Shown here: positions 16,780 through 26,125 of the stretch, in pieces
Layout of the letters: each line of letters opens with the position of its first letter
How positions within the stretch are numbered: position 1 is the first letter of the stretch
Assembly (NCBI GenBank): GCA_001512665.1
Contig: LFSF01000027.1
Coordinates: 1 to 33,235, forward strand
Source: Clostridiales bacterium DTU073
GTDB taxonomy: Bacteria > Bacillota > Peptococcia > DRI-13 > DTU073
Reading direction: 5' to 3'
Length of the DNA: 33,235 nucleotides
Program-made: the position numbers and the translations under genes
Notes under the pieces: generated by a model
The model's database searches: none
The model's input: only the letters and a program-made list of their open reading frames with translations
What the model was told of the DNA's origin: nothing

Positions 16780-16888
16780 ATGCGGCAGGGGGACGTTTCA
16801 TCTGCCACATTTTTTAAGACAACTTGAAATTAGAAAATGTGGCAGATGAAACGTCCCCCTGCCGCATCGTCCCCCTGCCACATTTTTT
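16780..16888. repeat. REP/BIME-like palindrome with an extra partial arm
   Basis: Perfect 34-bp inverted repeat 16780-16813/16834-16867, plus third partial copy CGTCCCCCTGCCACATTTTTT (16868-16888). Confidence 0.85.
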
Positions 16889-17050
16889 GAATAGAATATT
16901 GAAGCGGTAAAAAAGGTAATATAACCGAACAATTTGCATTATATTTTAGAAGGGATTTATCGGAACAATGTTGAAATTATTATATACAATAAAATAAAAT
17001 AGAGAAAAATTAGAACCAACTATTTGTAATCGCAGGAAAGGAGTCTTTTT

Positions 17051-17599
17051 ATGAGAACCGGTAAAACGGTGTGGTTGATTGATGCAGCTTATTTATTTAA
17101 TGCTCAGCGTTCGTTGGGAGGTGATTATAATTTTGATTATTTAAAATTAAGGAACAAGTTAGAGGAAAATGGAGAAATTAATCGAGTTTATTATTTAAAC
17201 TCGTCGCAAAACCCTCCTAATGATGCGCAAAATGCTTTTCATTCGTGGCTGAAAACAGCTCGACCTAATGGACCGCAATTTTTAGTAAAGCTATATAAAC
17301 TGAAGGAAAGCGAAAACAAGTGTCCTTATTGTCATCATGATTTTACTTATCAAGTACAAAAAGGTGTTGATGTAGGTTTAGCAACGTTAATCGTTAAGCT
17401 TGCCCATCAGAAAAGCTATGATAATTTAATTTTATCTTCCGGAGACGGTGATTTAGAAGATTCTGTGGCTTATGTAAAAGAATATCTTTATAAAAGAATA
17501 GAGCTCTGTGTGTTTAAAGGCGGAGTTTCACCAGATTTGCAGTCATATGCTGATTATATTTACTGGATTAATGATTTTGCTGATTGTGTATCTAAATAG
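17051..17599 (+). CDS. NYN/PIN-like domain protein (putative RNase) with CPYCHH insert
   Basis: WLIDAAYLFNAQ, KGVDVGLATLIVKLA, LILSSGDGDLEDSV. Confidence 0.8.
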   Translation: MRTGKTVWLIDAAYLFNAQRSLGGDYNFDYLKLRNKLEENGEINRVYYLNSSQNPPNDAQNAFHSWLKTARPNGPQFLVKLYKLKESENKCPYCHHDFTYQVQKGVDVGLATLIVKLAHQKSYDNLILSSGDGDLEDSVAYVKEYLYKRIELCVFKGGVSPDLQSYADYIYWINDFADCVSK

Positions 17600-17652
17600 A
17601 ATGTTATAATAAAGTATAAATGATTGTATAGAAAATATGGGAATAACATTTT

Positions 17653-17682
17653 AAGTCCCTTAGTCATGGAGGGACTTTTTTA
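17653..17682 (+). terminator. Rho-independent terminator
   Basis: AAGTCCCT-TAGTCATGG-AGGGACTT then TTTT. Confidence 0.75.
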
Positions 17683-17770
17683 ACGAATTATGTTAAAATA
17701 CAGGGAAAGATTTGTAATAATAAAGTATAATGATGATTTAGGCAAAGTCAGATAGAAAGAGTGATCTTAA

Positions 17771-19243
17771 ATGGTTAATAATACTTCCAAGGTAGTAATT
17801 ATAGCTTATACTCCTGAACCGGAAAAACTTTGTGCCTCGGCAGCAGGTATTTCTACCACTAAGGGTACTGCTTTAGAGCTTTATAATCAAAAAAATGATC
17901 TCGCTAAGGCTCAAAAGTTAATTAAAAATGTTCTGAAACTGGGACATGCTACAACAATTGAACATGCGTGTTTTACTATCGCTTTTGAAAATGTCTCAGC
18001 CTTTGTGGAACAGTTTATGATTGAATTTAGGATTGCTTCTTTTACGGTAAAATCCAGACGTTATGTTGATTTTAGCCAAATGGGTTTTTATCAACCGGAA
18101 TTTAGATTTCAAGAAGAGGTTACTGAGGAGAGACGTAATTATTTTATTAATCTCTATAATACTCAAATGGAAAAGTTGTTTAGGGAATATGAACATTTGG
18201 TGGAAAAGGAGATTCCGCGTGAAGATGCTCGTTTTCTCTTACCCTATTGTTATCGGAGTAATTTTTATTGTACAGTCAATGCTCGGGAATTACAGTTAAT
18301 CATTAATACTGCACTAAAGGGTAGAGGCAGTAAGTATCCGGAGATTCGTGAAATAGGGGCATCATTACTTAAACAAGCTAAGGACATAGCTCCGGGAATA
18401 TTCGAGCATGATGTGCAAGAGTTTAAGGATAACAAAGAGGAGCAGCTACGGGAATTATTAGCAGGAGAAGCTTTTTCATCTTTATCGAAAACGGTTTTTG
18501 CGAAAAGAGAATTGGCGGAGAACCGGAATAATGAGGAAACCGGAAATAGTAAGGAAGCCTTTTGTGAACTTTTAAGTTATACAGAAAATCCGGAAAGTCT
18601 GGTGGCAAGTGCAGTACTAATTAAGCATACACTTTGTGCTACTGATACAGCGTTGAAAGTGGTGGAGGAGAATCACCTTTTAAGAGACAAGCTTTTAACA
18701 ATAGCCTGTCAAGACCAAAGGAAACGTGAGTTAGAGCAAGTTTGTTTTACCTTTAGGATTAATAATCTTACTTTAGCCGGACTTACTCATTTGGCGCGGC
18801 ATCGTATTCAATCACTTAATGTGCCGTCTTTTACGGAATTTGGCTTTAGTCAGAACTTTGTTATTCCTGCTTCGATAGCCGCAAAGCCGGAACTGTTGAC
18901 AAGATATTTGAGCATTTGGGAAGAGCAGCAAAGAATTTTTTCTGAATTTGTTACAGCGGGTGTTGTTAAAGAAGATTTGGTTTATTTATATTTAAGCGGA
19001 AATATGGTAGATGTGGTGACAACGATGAATGGGCGCGAACTCTTCCACTTTTTCCGCTTGCGGACTTGTAACAGAGCACAATGGGAAATTAGAGCAATAG
19101 CGATGGAAATGTTGGATAAATTAAAAGGGATATCACCTAGTTTGTTTAGTAAGTTTGGACCTAGCTGTTATGTTTTGGATAAATGCCCGGAAGGGAAACT
19201 TTCCTGTGGTCAAAAAGAGGAAATGAAAAAAAGGTTTTGTTAG
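17771..19243 (+). CDS. thyX: Tandem double-domain FAD-dependent thymidylate synthase (ThyX-ThyX)
   Basis: Two ThyX domains: degenerate EFRIASFTVKSRRYVDF in the N half, RHRIQSLNVPS and RTCNRAQWEIR in the C half. Confidence 0.88.
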   Translation: MVNNTSKVVIIAYTPEPEKLCASAAGISTTKGTALELYNQKNDLAKAQKLIKNVLKLGHATTIEHACFTIAFENVSAFVEQFMIEFRIASFTVKSRRYVDFSQMGFYQPEFRFQEEVTEERRNYFINLYNTQMEKLFREYEHLVEKEIPREDARFLLPYCYRSNFYCTVNARELQLIINTALKGRGSKYPEIREIGASLLKQAKDIAPGIFEHDVQEFKDNKEEQLRELLAGEAFSSLSKTVFAKRELAENRNNEETGNSKEAFCELLSYTENPESLVASAVLIKHTLCATDTALKVVEENHLLRDKLLTIACQDQRKRELEQVCFTFRINNLTLAGLTHLARHRIQSLNVPSFTEFGFSQNFVIPASIAAKPELLTRYLSIWEEQQRIFSEFVTAGVVKEDLVYLYLSGNMVDVVTTMNGRELFHFFRLRTCNRAQWEIRAIAMEMLDKLKGISPSLFSKFGPSCYVLDKCPEGKLSCGQKEEMKKRFC

Positions 19244-19254
19244 GGAGGAATAGG

Positions 19255-20214
19255 ATGAAGAAGATTGCTGTATTAACCAGTGGCGGAGATGCTCCTGGGA
19301 TGAACGCTGCGATAAGAGCCGTTGTGCGGACAGGTATTTATTATGACTTAAAAGTTGTGGGTGTAAGAAGGGGATATGCCGGCTTAATTGAGCAGGATTT
19401 TATCCCGTTAAAATTAGGTTCTGTCGCGGATATTATACAGCGAGGCGGGACGATTTTGCTTACTGCTCGTTGCGATGAATTTTTCACTGAGGAAGGAAGA
19501 CAAAAAGCCGTTGCTAATTTACAGCAGGAAGGGATCGAGGGTCTTGTCGTTCTAGGCGGAGACGGGTCTTTTCGCGGCGCTTTGGAAATAGATAAACTTG
19601 GCATACCCGTGATCGGTATTCCTTGTACTATTGATAATGACATTCCTTGTACAAGTGCTACGATTGGATTTGATACGGTGGTGAATACTGTTTTAGATGC
19701 CATCAATAAAATAAGAGATACAGCTACCTCACATGAACGTGTCTTTGTGATTGAGGTTATGGGGAGAAGGTCCGGATTTATAGCCTTGAAAGCTGGATTG
19801 GCAGGTGGAGCTGAATCGATAATGATCCCGGAGGCTCCTCTTAAGGTAGATGATATCATTAAAAATATCCAAAGAGGTTTGAAAAGGGGGAAGAAGCATA
19901 GTATTATTGTCATTGCTGAGGGAGCGGCTGATGCTTGTGAAGTTACTAAAGAGATTGAGACAAAAACAGGTTTAGAAACACGTTTGTCCATTTTGGGGTA
20001 TATTCAGAGAGGTGGAACGCCTACGGCTCAGGACCGTATGCTGGCCAGCAGAATGGGGTCTGAAGCAGTACAGCTATTATTGCGCGGACAAAGGAAAAAG
20101 ATGCTTGCTTTGGACGGAGATAAAATTAGAAATTTTGATTTAGATTGGGCTGTTAATCAGTCGAAGACGGTTAGTTTGGAAGACCTTCAGCTTGCAGATA
20201 TGCTCTCAATATGA
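19255..20214 (+). CDS. pfkA: 6-phosphofructokinase (ATP-type by GGDGS)
   Basis: MKKIAVLTSGGDAPGMNAAIRAVVR, GGDGSFRGA, TIDNDI, IVIAEGAA; ATG 19255 after GGGAGGAATAGG. Confidence 0.95.
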   Translation: MKKIAVLTSGGDAPGMNAAIRAVVRTGIYYDLKVVGVRRGYAGLIEQDFIPLKLGSVADIIQRGGTILLTARCDEFFTEEGRQKAVANLQQEGIEGLVVLGGDGSFRGALEIDKLGIPVIGIPCTIDNDIPCTSATIGFDTVVNTVLDAINKIRDTATSHERVFVIEVMGRRSGFIALKAGLAGGAESIMIPEAPLKVDDIIKNIQRGLKRGKKHSIIVIAEGAADACEVTKEIETKTGLETRLSILGYIQRGGTPTAQDRMLASRMGSEAVQLLLRGQRKKMLALDGDKIRNFDLDWAVNQSKTVSLEDLQLADMLSI

Positions 20215-20273
20215 TGTGTTTTCGATATAATTTATATGGTTAAGGTTAATATCAAATAAATGAGGTTGAAATA

Positions 20274-21425
20274 ATGGTTAGTAGTAGCGAATTCAGTTCT
20301 TTGGGAATTTCTCCTGCTTTAGAAAAAAGCTTAAAGAAATTGAGTATAAATGTTCCTACAGAAGTGCAAAGAGAGGTTATTCCTGCTGTTTTAGAAGATA
20401 AAAACCTAATTGTACAATCACCTACGGGAACTGGGAAAACGCTAGCATATCTCTTACCTCTTTTACAAAAACTACATGTCGAAACAAAAGATTTGGAGGT
20501 TCTTGTACTTGTTCCTTCACGAGAATTGGTTTTTCAGGTTGTACAGCTAGTAAGAATGATTGCGCAGGATGTGTCTGTGGCTTCGCTTAGCGGAGGAGCA
20601 AGCAGGAAAAGACAGTTGGAAAATTTGAAAGTAAAACCTAAAATCGTTGTAGGTACTCCGGGTCGTGTGCTTGATCTTTTTCAGAAGAAAAAATTAAACG
20701 GTCAGACTATACGTACAGTTGTAGTTGACGAAGTTGATAAAATGATGAGTGAAGGCTTTATGGGGGATGTATTGTCGATCTTAAGAAAGACCTTAAAGTC
20801 TCGACAGGTACTTTTCTTTTCTGCCACAATCCCTCGGGAGATTTTGCACAAAGCACCCGAGCTGATGGAACAGCCTAATTTTATTTTGCTCAAAGGTGCA
20901 GGAAGGATTCCGGAGCAAATCAAACATTTTTATTTAATGTGTGAGCGGACGAAAAAGTTTGTAACTCTGGAAAGATTGCTAAAGATTATACAACCAAAAC
21001 GTGCCCTGGTTTTCGTTACTCGCCCAGAAGGGGTAGTAGTGATAGTTGAATATTTAAGGAAAAAGGGGTTTTCGGTTGTAGGATTGCACAGTGATCTTTC
21101 TCAAAATGAGAGAAAAAATAGTATAAAGTCTTTTCGAGAGGGTAAAAACTTAGTATTGGTAACTACGGATTTATTAGCCAGAGGGATGGATTTTGCTGAG
21201 GTAGACTATGTCTTTAATTTTGATTTGCCCGTAGATGCTCAGCATTATTTACATCGGGTCGGGAGGACAGGGCGAGCTGGAAAAACTGGCGCAGCCATAA
21301 CTTTGGTTGCTGAAAACCAAAAATTTATCCTTTATAAAATGGCTAGGGATTTAGGCGTGAGCTTAGAAAAGATGGGATTAGACGGTGAAAGAATTTTTTT
21401 AATTAAGAACCGGCGGCGAAAGTAA
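20274..21425 (+). CDS. DEAD-box RNA helicase
   Basis: SPTGTGKT, PSRELVFQ, TPGRVLDL, VVDEVDKM (DEVD variant), FSATIP, HRVGRTGRAG. Confidence 0.95.
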   Translation: MVSSSEFSSLGISPALEKSLKKLSINVPTEVQREVIPAVLEDKNLIVQSPTGTGKTLAYLLPLLQKLHVETKDLEVLVLVPSRELVFQVVQLVRMIAQDVSVASLSGGASRKRQLENLKVKPKIVVGTPGRVLDLFQKKKLNGQTIRTVVVDEVDKMMSEGFMGDVLSILRKTLKSRQVLFFSATIPREILHKAPELMEQPNFILLKGAGRIPEQIKHFYLMCERTKKFVTLERLLKIIQPKRALVFVTRPEGVVVIVEYLRKKGFSVVGLHSDLSQNERKNSIKSFREGKNLVLVTTDLLARGMDFAEVDYVFNFDLPVDAQHYLHRVGRTGRAGKTGAAITLVAENQKFILYKMARDLGVSLEKMGLDGERIFLIKNRRRK

Positions 21426-21461
21426 TTTTTGTTGTAATTAAATTTAGTAAGAGTTGGTGAA

Positions 21462-21788
21462 TTGATGAATAAAGTATATAAAGCTTATAAAGATATAGTA
21501 ATTTTGGCTTTGGGATGGTTGATGCTTATCTTAGGCATAATTGGATGTTTTTTACCTTTCTTACAAGGTATCTTATTTTTGCTGATTGGTTTATATATTC
21601 TTTCTAAAAGAACAATTTGGGCGCAAAGAGTTCTAGGGAAAATCAGAAGAAGACTGCCACGCCTTTCCGGTAAAATGGAACAAGCTCGCTGGAAAGGTGA
21701 AAGATTCATTGCGCGGATAGAAAAAAAGTGGCAAAGAAAAAAGTTTATTAAAAAGATAAAAAAAGATTATAATCAAAAACCTAAGTAG
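21462..21788 (+). CDS. Small membrane protein, basic C-terminus (PGPGW/DUF454-like)
   Basis: WLMLILGIIGCFLPFLQGILFLLIGLYILSKR hydrophobic segments. Confidence 0.6.
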   Translation: MMNKVYKAYKDIVILALGWLMLILGIIGCFLPFLQGILFLLIGLYILSKRTIWAQRVLGKIRRRLPRLSGKMEQARWKGERFIARIEKKWQRKKFIKKIKKDYNQKPK

Positions 21789-21856
21789 TGAGTAGTGTTT
21801 AGATATGATATACTAAAAATGTATTTTTGTTTAGTAGATTAAAAGGAGGAGCAAAG

Positions 21857-24598
21857 GTGGCAGAAATATTTAATTATCCACCTCAAGAGGAGTCAAAATT
21901 TAATAAATTCAAAGGTGAGGGTTCTACACCGACCAAGTGGTTGGTTGTATTAATAATTATATTACTAGCACTTTTTTTGTTTGTGCGTTTTTTTGTTTCT
22001 TTTAAACTTGATTGGACCTGGTTTGGAACTGTAGGGTTTGATCAGGTATTTTGGGATATCTTTACCGGAAAGCTGATGATTGGAGCGGCCCTTTTTATCA
22101 CAGCTTTTTTGTTGACTTATTTGAACATTTTTCTGATCTATAAAATAGCTAAAAAACCGATGCGGCTTCTTCTTTCTTTGGCTCTGGCTTTTGGCGTAGC
22201 AATTTTAGTGACAGGCAATGGAAGCCATTTATGGTTGGAAATCTTAGAATATTTTCATGCCGAATCCTTTGGGATTACAGATCCTCAGTTTAACCTGGAT
22301 GTTGGTTTTTATGCCTTTAAATTGCCTGTTTTTTGGCTTGTTTTTAGATTGCTTAATCTGTTACTATTCCTTAATTTGTTTCTTAGCATACCCTTGTATC
22401 TTTTATTGGTAACCGGAAAGATTGAAATATCTACTCACAATATGACTAAGCGCATTTTTACGGCTGAAGGGGAAAGGGCAATTACCCATATTGGAATTTT
22501 GGCAGCTTTCTATTTTATTTGGCAGGCATTTCGCTATAAATTACTTACTTATGAACTGCTGTTTTCCCAAGAAGGTTCGGTGATTGGCGCAGGTGCTACG
22601 GATATTGGGGCAAGGCTACCAGGCTTTTATGTGATGATGCTTCTTTCTCTTGTCTTAGGTGCTTTAATCTTTGTTTTCTTACGTAAAAATCTGAAAAAAG
22701 TGTTTTTCTCCATAGTAGCTTATTATATTGCTGTTGTCTTAATTACCGGCTTATTCCCGGCGGCTTATCAAAAGTTGTTTGTAGATCCTGATGAACTGCA
22801 GAAAGAAATGCCTTATTTGGAGCGGAATATTGCCTATACACGTCAAGCGTACGGTTTAGAAAATCTTAGTACGGAGGAATATTCGATCGATGAGTTGACT
22901 GTAGCCGAAATCAATGAAAACAGAGAGATTATTGAAAACATTCGACTTCTTGACCATAGAGCAACAAAAAGCACTTATGGACAGGAGCAAGAAATTCGTC
23001 TTTATTATGATTTTGTGGATGTAGATGTGGATAGATATGTGGTTGACGGAAAACTTACTCAGGTTTTGCTTTCCGCTCGTGAACTGAACAGAGAGGCTTT
23101 GTCTGCCCAAGCTAAAACTTTTAATAATTTAATGTTTAAATACACTCATGGTTTCGGTCTGGCGATGAGTCAAGCCAATAGCGTTAGTGCCACAGGCCTT
23201 CCGTTATATTTGGTGCAAGATATTCCACCCTTGTCGGCTGTTGGACCGATTGAACAGCCTCGCATTTATTTTGGAGAATTGACTAATGATAATGTCATTG
23301 TCAATACTACTTTAAAGGAATTTGATTATCCTGTAGGAAATGATAATCAGGAGTATGTTTATGAAGGTAAAAATGGGATACCGATGACCTTCTTTAATAA
23401 GGTACTCTTGGCTATTCGGGATATGCAGTATAAGTATTTGTTTTCCGATTATATTACTCCGGAGAGTCAGTATTTGGAAACGCGAAATATTATGGATAGA
23501 GTACAAAGGATAGCTCCTTTTCTTAGCTATGATCAAGACCCTTATTTGGTTTTGGCTGAGGATGGTCAGCTTTATTATATGCTGGATGCTTATACGGTTA
23601 CCAACAGGTATCCTTATTCGCAAGCCATTGGTGCACAGGGCAGTTTTAATTATATACGTAATAGTGTTAAAATTGTTTTAAATGCCTATTCGGGCGAAAC
23701 TGATTTTTATATTTTCGATGAAGAAGACCCGATCATTAAAGTATATAGTAATATCTTTCCGACTCTTTTTAAGAGTAAAAAGGATTTTCCTGAAGATTTA
23801 CTAGCTCATATTCGTTATCCTGTGGATTTTTTCGATGTACAATCAAGGATTATTAATGATTACCATATGACTAATCCTACGGTCTTTTTTACGCGGGAAG
23901 ACAGATGGCAGTTTGGTCGGGAAGTCTATTGGGGAGAACTCCAAGAACAAGAACCATATTATAGTATCATTCGCCTACCCGGAGAGGAAAAGGAAGAATT
24001 TATTCTCATGAGGGTATTTTCGCCGGCACGTAAACAAAATATGGTTGCTTGGTTAGCTGCCCGTTCAGACGGTGAAAATTACGGTAAACTTCTTTTATAT
24101 ACTTTTCCTAAAGGGGTACAGATACCGGGCACGTCACAGGTAGAGTCCGTTATAGATCAGGATCCTAATATTTCCAGTCAATTGACTTTATGGGGTCAGG
24201 GTGGTAGTAGAGTATTGAGAGGAAATCTGCTAGTTTACCCAATTGGGGGCTCTCTTTTATATGTGGAACCATTATATATAGAGGCGGAGCAGAATCAGTA
24301 TCCTCAGTTGAAGAAGGTTTTTGTTTATTATAATGATACAATAGTCATGGAAGATACTTTAGAGCAGGCTCTGACCAGTATATTCGGTGATGGTGTTGGT
24401 AAAGATGTTGTTTCCCCATCAGGAGATAATACAGACTCAGAGGGTATAAGCAATAATGAAGGAAAGTATAGGCAACTATTTATGCGCCTTGCTGAATTAT
24501 ATGAAGAAGGTCAAGAGAGAATTGCGGCCGGTGATTGGGTAGAATATGGTAAAATTCAGAAGGAAATCGCTGATTTATTAGCAGAAAATAAGATATAG
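21857..24598 (+). CDS. UPF0182 family membrane protein
   Basis: Large N-terminal TM region and soluble domain with TRQAYGLENLS, GLPLYLVQDIPP, NRYPYSQA; GTG 21857 after AGGAGG preferred over 21827. Confidence 0.9.
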   Translation: MAEIFNYPPQEESKFNKFKGEGSTPTKWLVVLIIILLALFLFVRFFVSFKLDWTWFGTVGFDQVFWDIFTGKLMIGAALFITAFLLTYLNIFLIYKIAKKPMRLLLSLALAFGVAILVTGNGSHLWLEILEYFHAESFGITDPQFNLDVGFYAFKLPVFWLVFRLLNLLLFLNLFLSIPLYLLLVTGKIEISTHNMTKRIFTAEGERAITHIGILAAFYFIWQAFRYKLLTYELLFSQEGSVIGAGATDIGARLPGFYVMMLLSLVLGALIFVFLRKNLKKVFFSIVAYYIAVVLITGLFPAAYQKLFVDPDELQKEMPYLERNIAYTRQAYGLENLSTEEYSIDELTVAEINENREIIENIRLLDHRATKSTYGQEQEIRLYYDFVDVDVDRYVVDGKLTQVLLSARELNREALSAQAKTFNNLMFKYTHGFGLAMSQANSVSATGLPLYLVQDIPPLSAVGPIEQPRIYFGELTNDNVIVNTTLKEFDYPVGNDNQEYVYEGKNGIPMTFFNKVLLAIRDMQYKYLFSDYITPESQYLETRNIMDRVQRIAPFLSYDQDPYLVLAEDGQLYYMLDAYTVTNRYPYSQAIGAQGSFNYIRNSVKIVLNAYSGETDFYIFDEEDPIIKVYSNIFPTLFKSKKDFPEDLLAHIRYPVDFFDVQSRIINDYHMTNPTVFFTREDRWQFGREVYWGELQEQEPYYSIIRLPGEEKEEFILMRVFSPARKQNMVAWLAARSDGENYGKLLLYTFPKGVQIPGTSQVESVIDQDPNISSQLTLWGQGGSRVLRGNLLVYPIGGSLLYVEPLYIEAEQNQYPQLKKVFVYYNDTIVMEDTLEQALTSIFGDGVGKDVVSPSGDNTDSEGISNNEGKYRQLFMRLAELYEEGQERIAAGDWVEYGKIQKEIADLLAENKI

Positions 24599-24610
24599 GA
24601 GTTGTATTTT

Positions 24611-25396
24611 ATGAGGGATTACCATACACATACTTTTCGTTGCAAACATGCTCAAGGTGATGTTGAAGATTACGCTAAATATGCTGTAGAATATGGTATT
24701 GATGTTTTAGGAGTATCAGATCACACGGCACTTCCTGATAATTGGATTCCCGAAATAAGAATGGATATAAGTGAGTTGCCTGATTATGTAGAGGCGATAG
24801 AAAAAGCGCAAAAAAAATATCCCCAATTGCGCATTTTAAAGGGAATGGAATGTGAATATGAGAAAAAATATTATAGTTTCTTTCAGGAGGAGCTATTGGG
24901 TAAATGGGGATTTGATTATTTAATTTTGGGTCAACATCTGTTTTATTGTGATGGACAATTAGTGTATTTTTGGAAGGATATCAAGGGAGCTAAGGAATTA
25001 AAGGTCTATACTGATTTATTGGTATCAGGTATGGAATCAGGACTTTTTACCTTTGTTGCTCATCCCGATGCCTTCGGCAGTTTCTATCTACGTTGGGATG
25101 AAGAGGCAAAAGCCTGTTCGCGCTATATTATTGAGGCTGCGGAAGCTTATCATTTACCGTTAGAGATTAATGGGCATGGTTTTCGGAAAGGGGAAATAAA
25201 GACAGCACAAGGAGTACGTTTAAAGTATCCCTTGCCTCCTTTTTGGGAGTTAGCATCCCAATATAATGTACAAGTATTAGTTAATTCAGATGCCCATCAA
25301 CCCCAAGAGGTTGGTGCTTTTCTGACCGAAGGTCAAGAGTTGGTAGAAAGATATGGTTTAGAGATTATTGATCTGTTGGAATTTTTAGAGCTATGA
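24611..25396 (+). CDS. PHP-domain histidinol-phosphatase family protein
   Basis: MRDYHTHTFRCKHAQGDVEDY, GVSDHTA, KGMECEY, FVAHPD, VNSDAH; ATG 24611 preferred over ORF-track start 24602. Confidence 0.88.
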   Translation: MRDYHTHTFRCKHAQGDVEDYAKYAVEYGIDVLGVSDHTALPDNWIPEIRMDISELPDYVEAIEKAQKKYPQLRILKGMECEYEKKYYSFFQEELLGKWGFDYLILGQHLFYCDGQLVYFWKDIKGAKELKVYTDLLVSGMESGLFTFVAHPDAFGSFYLRWDEEAKACSRYIIEAAEAYHLPLEINGHGFRKGEIKTAQGVRLKYPLPPFWELASQYNVQVLVNSDAHQPQEVGAFLTEGQELVERYGLEIIDLLEFLEL

Positions 25397-25436
25397 TTAT
25401 TGTGAATTTATATTAATGTAGGAAAGCGGTGTAAGG

Positions 25437-25958
25437 ATGAGTATTAATAAACAAGAAGTAAAAGAATGGGTTATGACGATACTAACAGCGGTAGTACTGG
25501 TGATTATTATTAGAGCCTTTATTCTTGATAGTAGAATTGTCCCAACTCCTTCCATGGTTCCAACTATTCAGTGTGGGGACAGACTGTTTGTAGAAAAGAT
25601 TACTCATCGTTTTTGGGGATTAGAGAGAGGAGAAGTTATTGTTTTTGTGCCTCCTAAACAGTCTCAATTAACAGATGATTTAATTAAACGTTTAATTGGA
25701 CTTCCCGGTGATATTATTGAGATTAAAGACGGTACGCTGTATATTAATAATGAACCTCAGGAAGAACCGTATCTTGCGGAGTCAATCCAATATGAGTATG
25801 GACCGGTAAAAGTCCCAGAAGGAAAAATCTTTGTTCTAGGGGATAATCGTAATCGCTCTTATGATTCACATGAATGGGGGTTTGCTGATCTCGATAGTGT
25901 TAAGGGTAAGGCTTTGATTACTTATTGGCCTTTAGACAGGTTAAAATATTGGAAATAA
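25437..25958 (+). CDS. lepB: Signal peptidase I
   Basis: PTPSMVPTI (catalytic Ser), DDLIKRLIGLPGD (Lys), GDNRNRSYDSHEWG. Confidence 0.95.
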   Translation: MSINKQEVKEWVMTILTAVVLVIIIRAFILDSRIVPTPSMVPTIQCGDRLFVEKITHRFWGLERGEVIVFVPPKQSQLTDDLIKRLIGLPGDIIEIKDGTLYINNEPQEEPYLAESIQYEYGPVKVPEGKIFVLGDNRNRSYDSHEWGFADLDSVKGKALITYWPLDRLKYWK

Positions 25959-25994
25959 AAGAAAGTGGTAATAATAAAATATGGAGGTGCGGAA

Positions 25995-26111
25995 ATGATG
26001 AAGGAAAATAATATAAAAAAGATTATATCTTATTTGGTTTTACTAATAGCAGCAATGTTTGCTCTGGCTTTTACCGCAACAATGCTTTTAAGATGGTATT
26101 ATAAGTTCTAG
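25995..26111 (+). CDS. 38-aa single-TM microprotein
   Basis: MMKENNIKKIISYLVLLIAAMFALAFTATMLLRWYYKF; RBS ATGGAGGTGCGGAA. Confidence 0.5.
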   Translation: MMKENNIKKIISYLVLLIAAMFALAFTATMLLRWYYKF

Positions 26112-26125
26112 TTTATTGAAAATAA

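Noticed and set aside
16780-16888. Possible CRISPR array
   Set aside because: Only two inverted arms and one partial copy, no regularly spaced direct repeats, no cas genes; better explained as a REP-type palindrome.
19341-19991. 216-aa minus-strand ORF
   Set aside because: Fully antisense to pfkA; low-complexity shadow ORF with no recognisable domain.
22856-23623. Minus-strand ORFs inside the UPF0182 gene (84 and 103 aa)
   Set aside because: Shadow ORFs of a strongly supported CDS.
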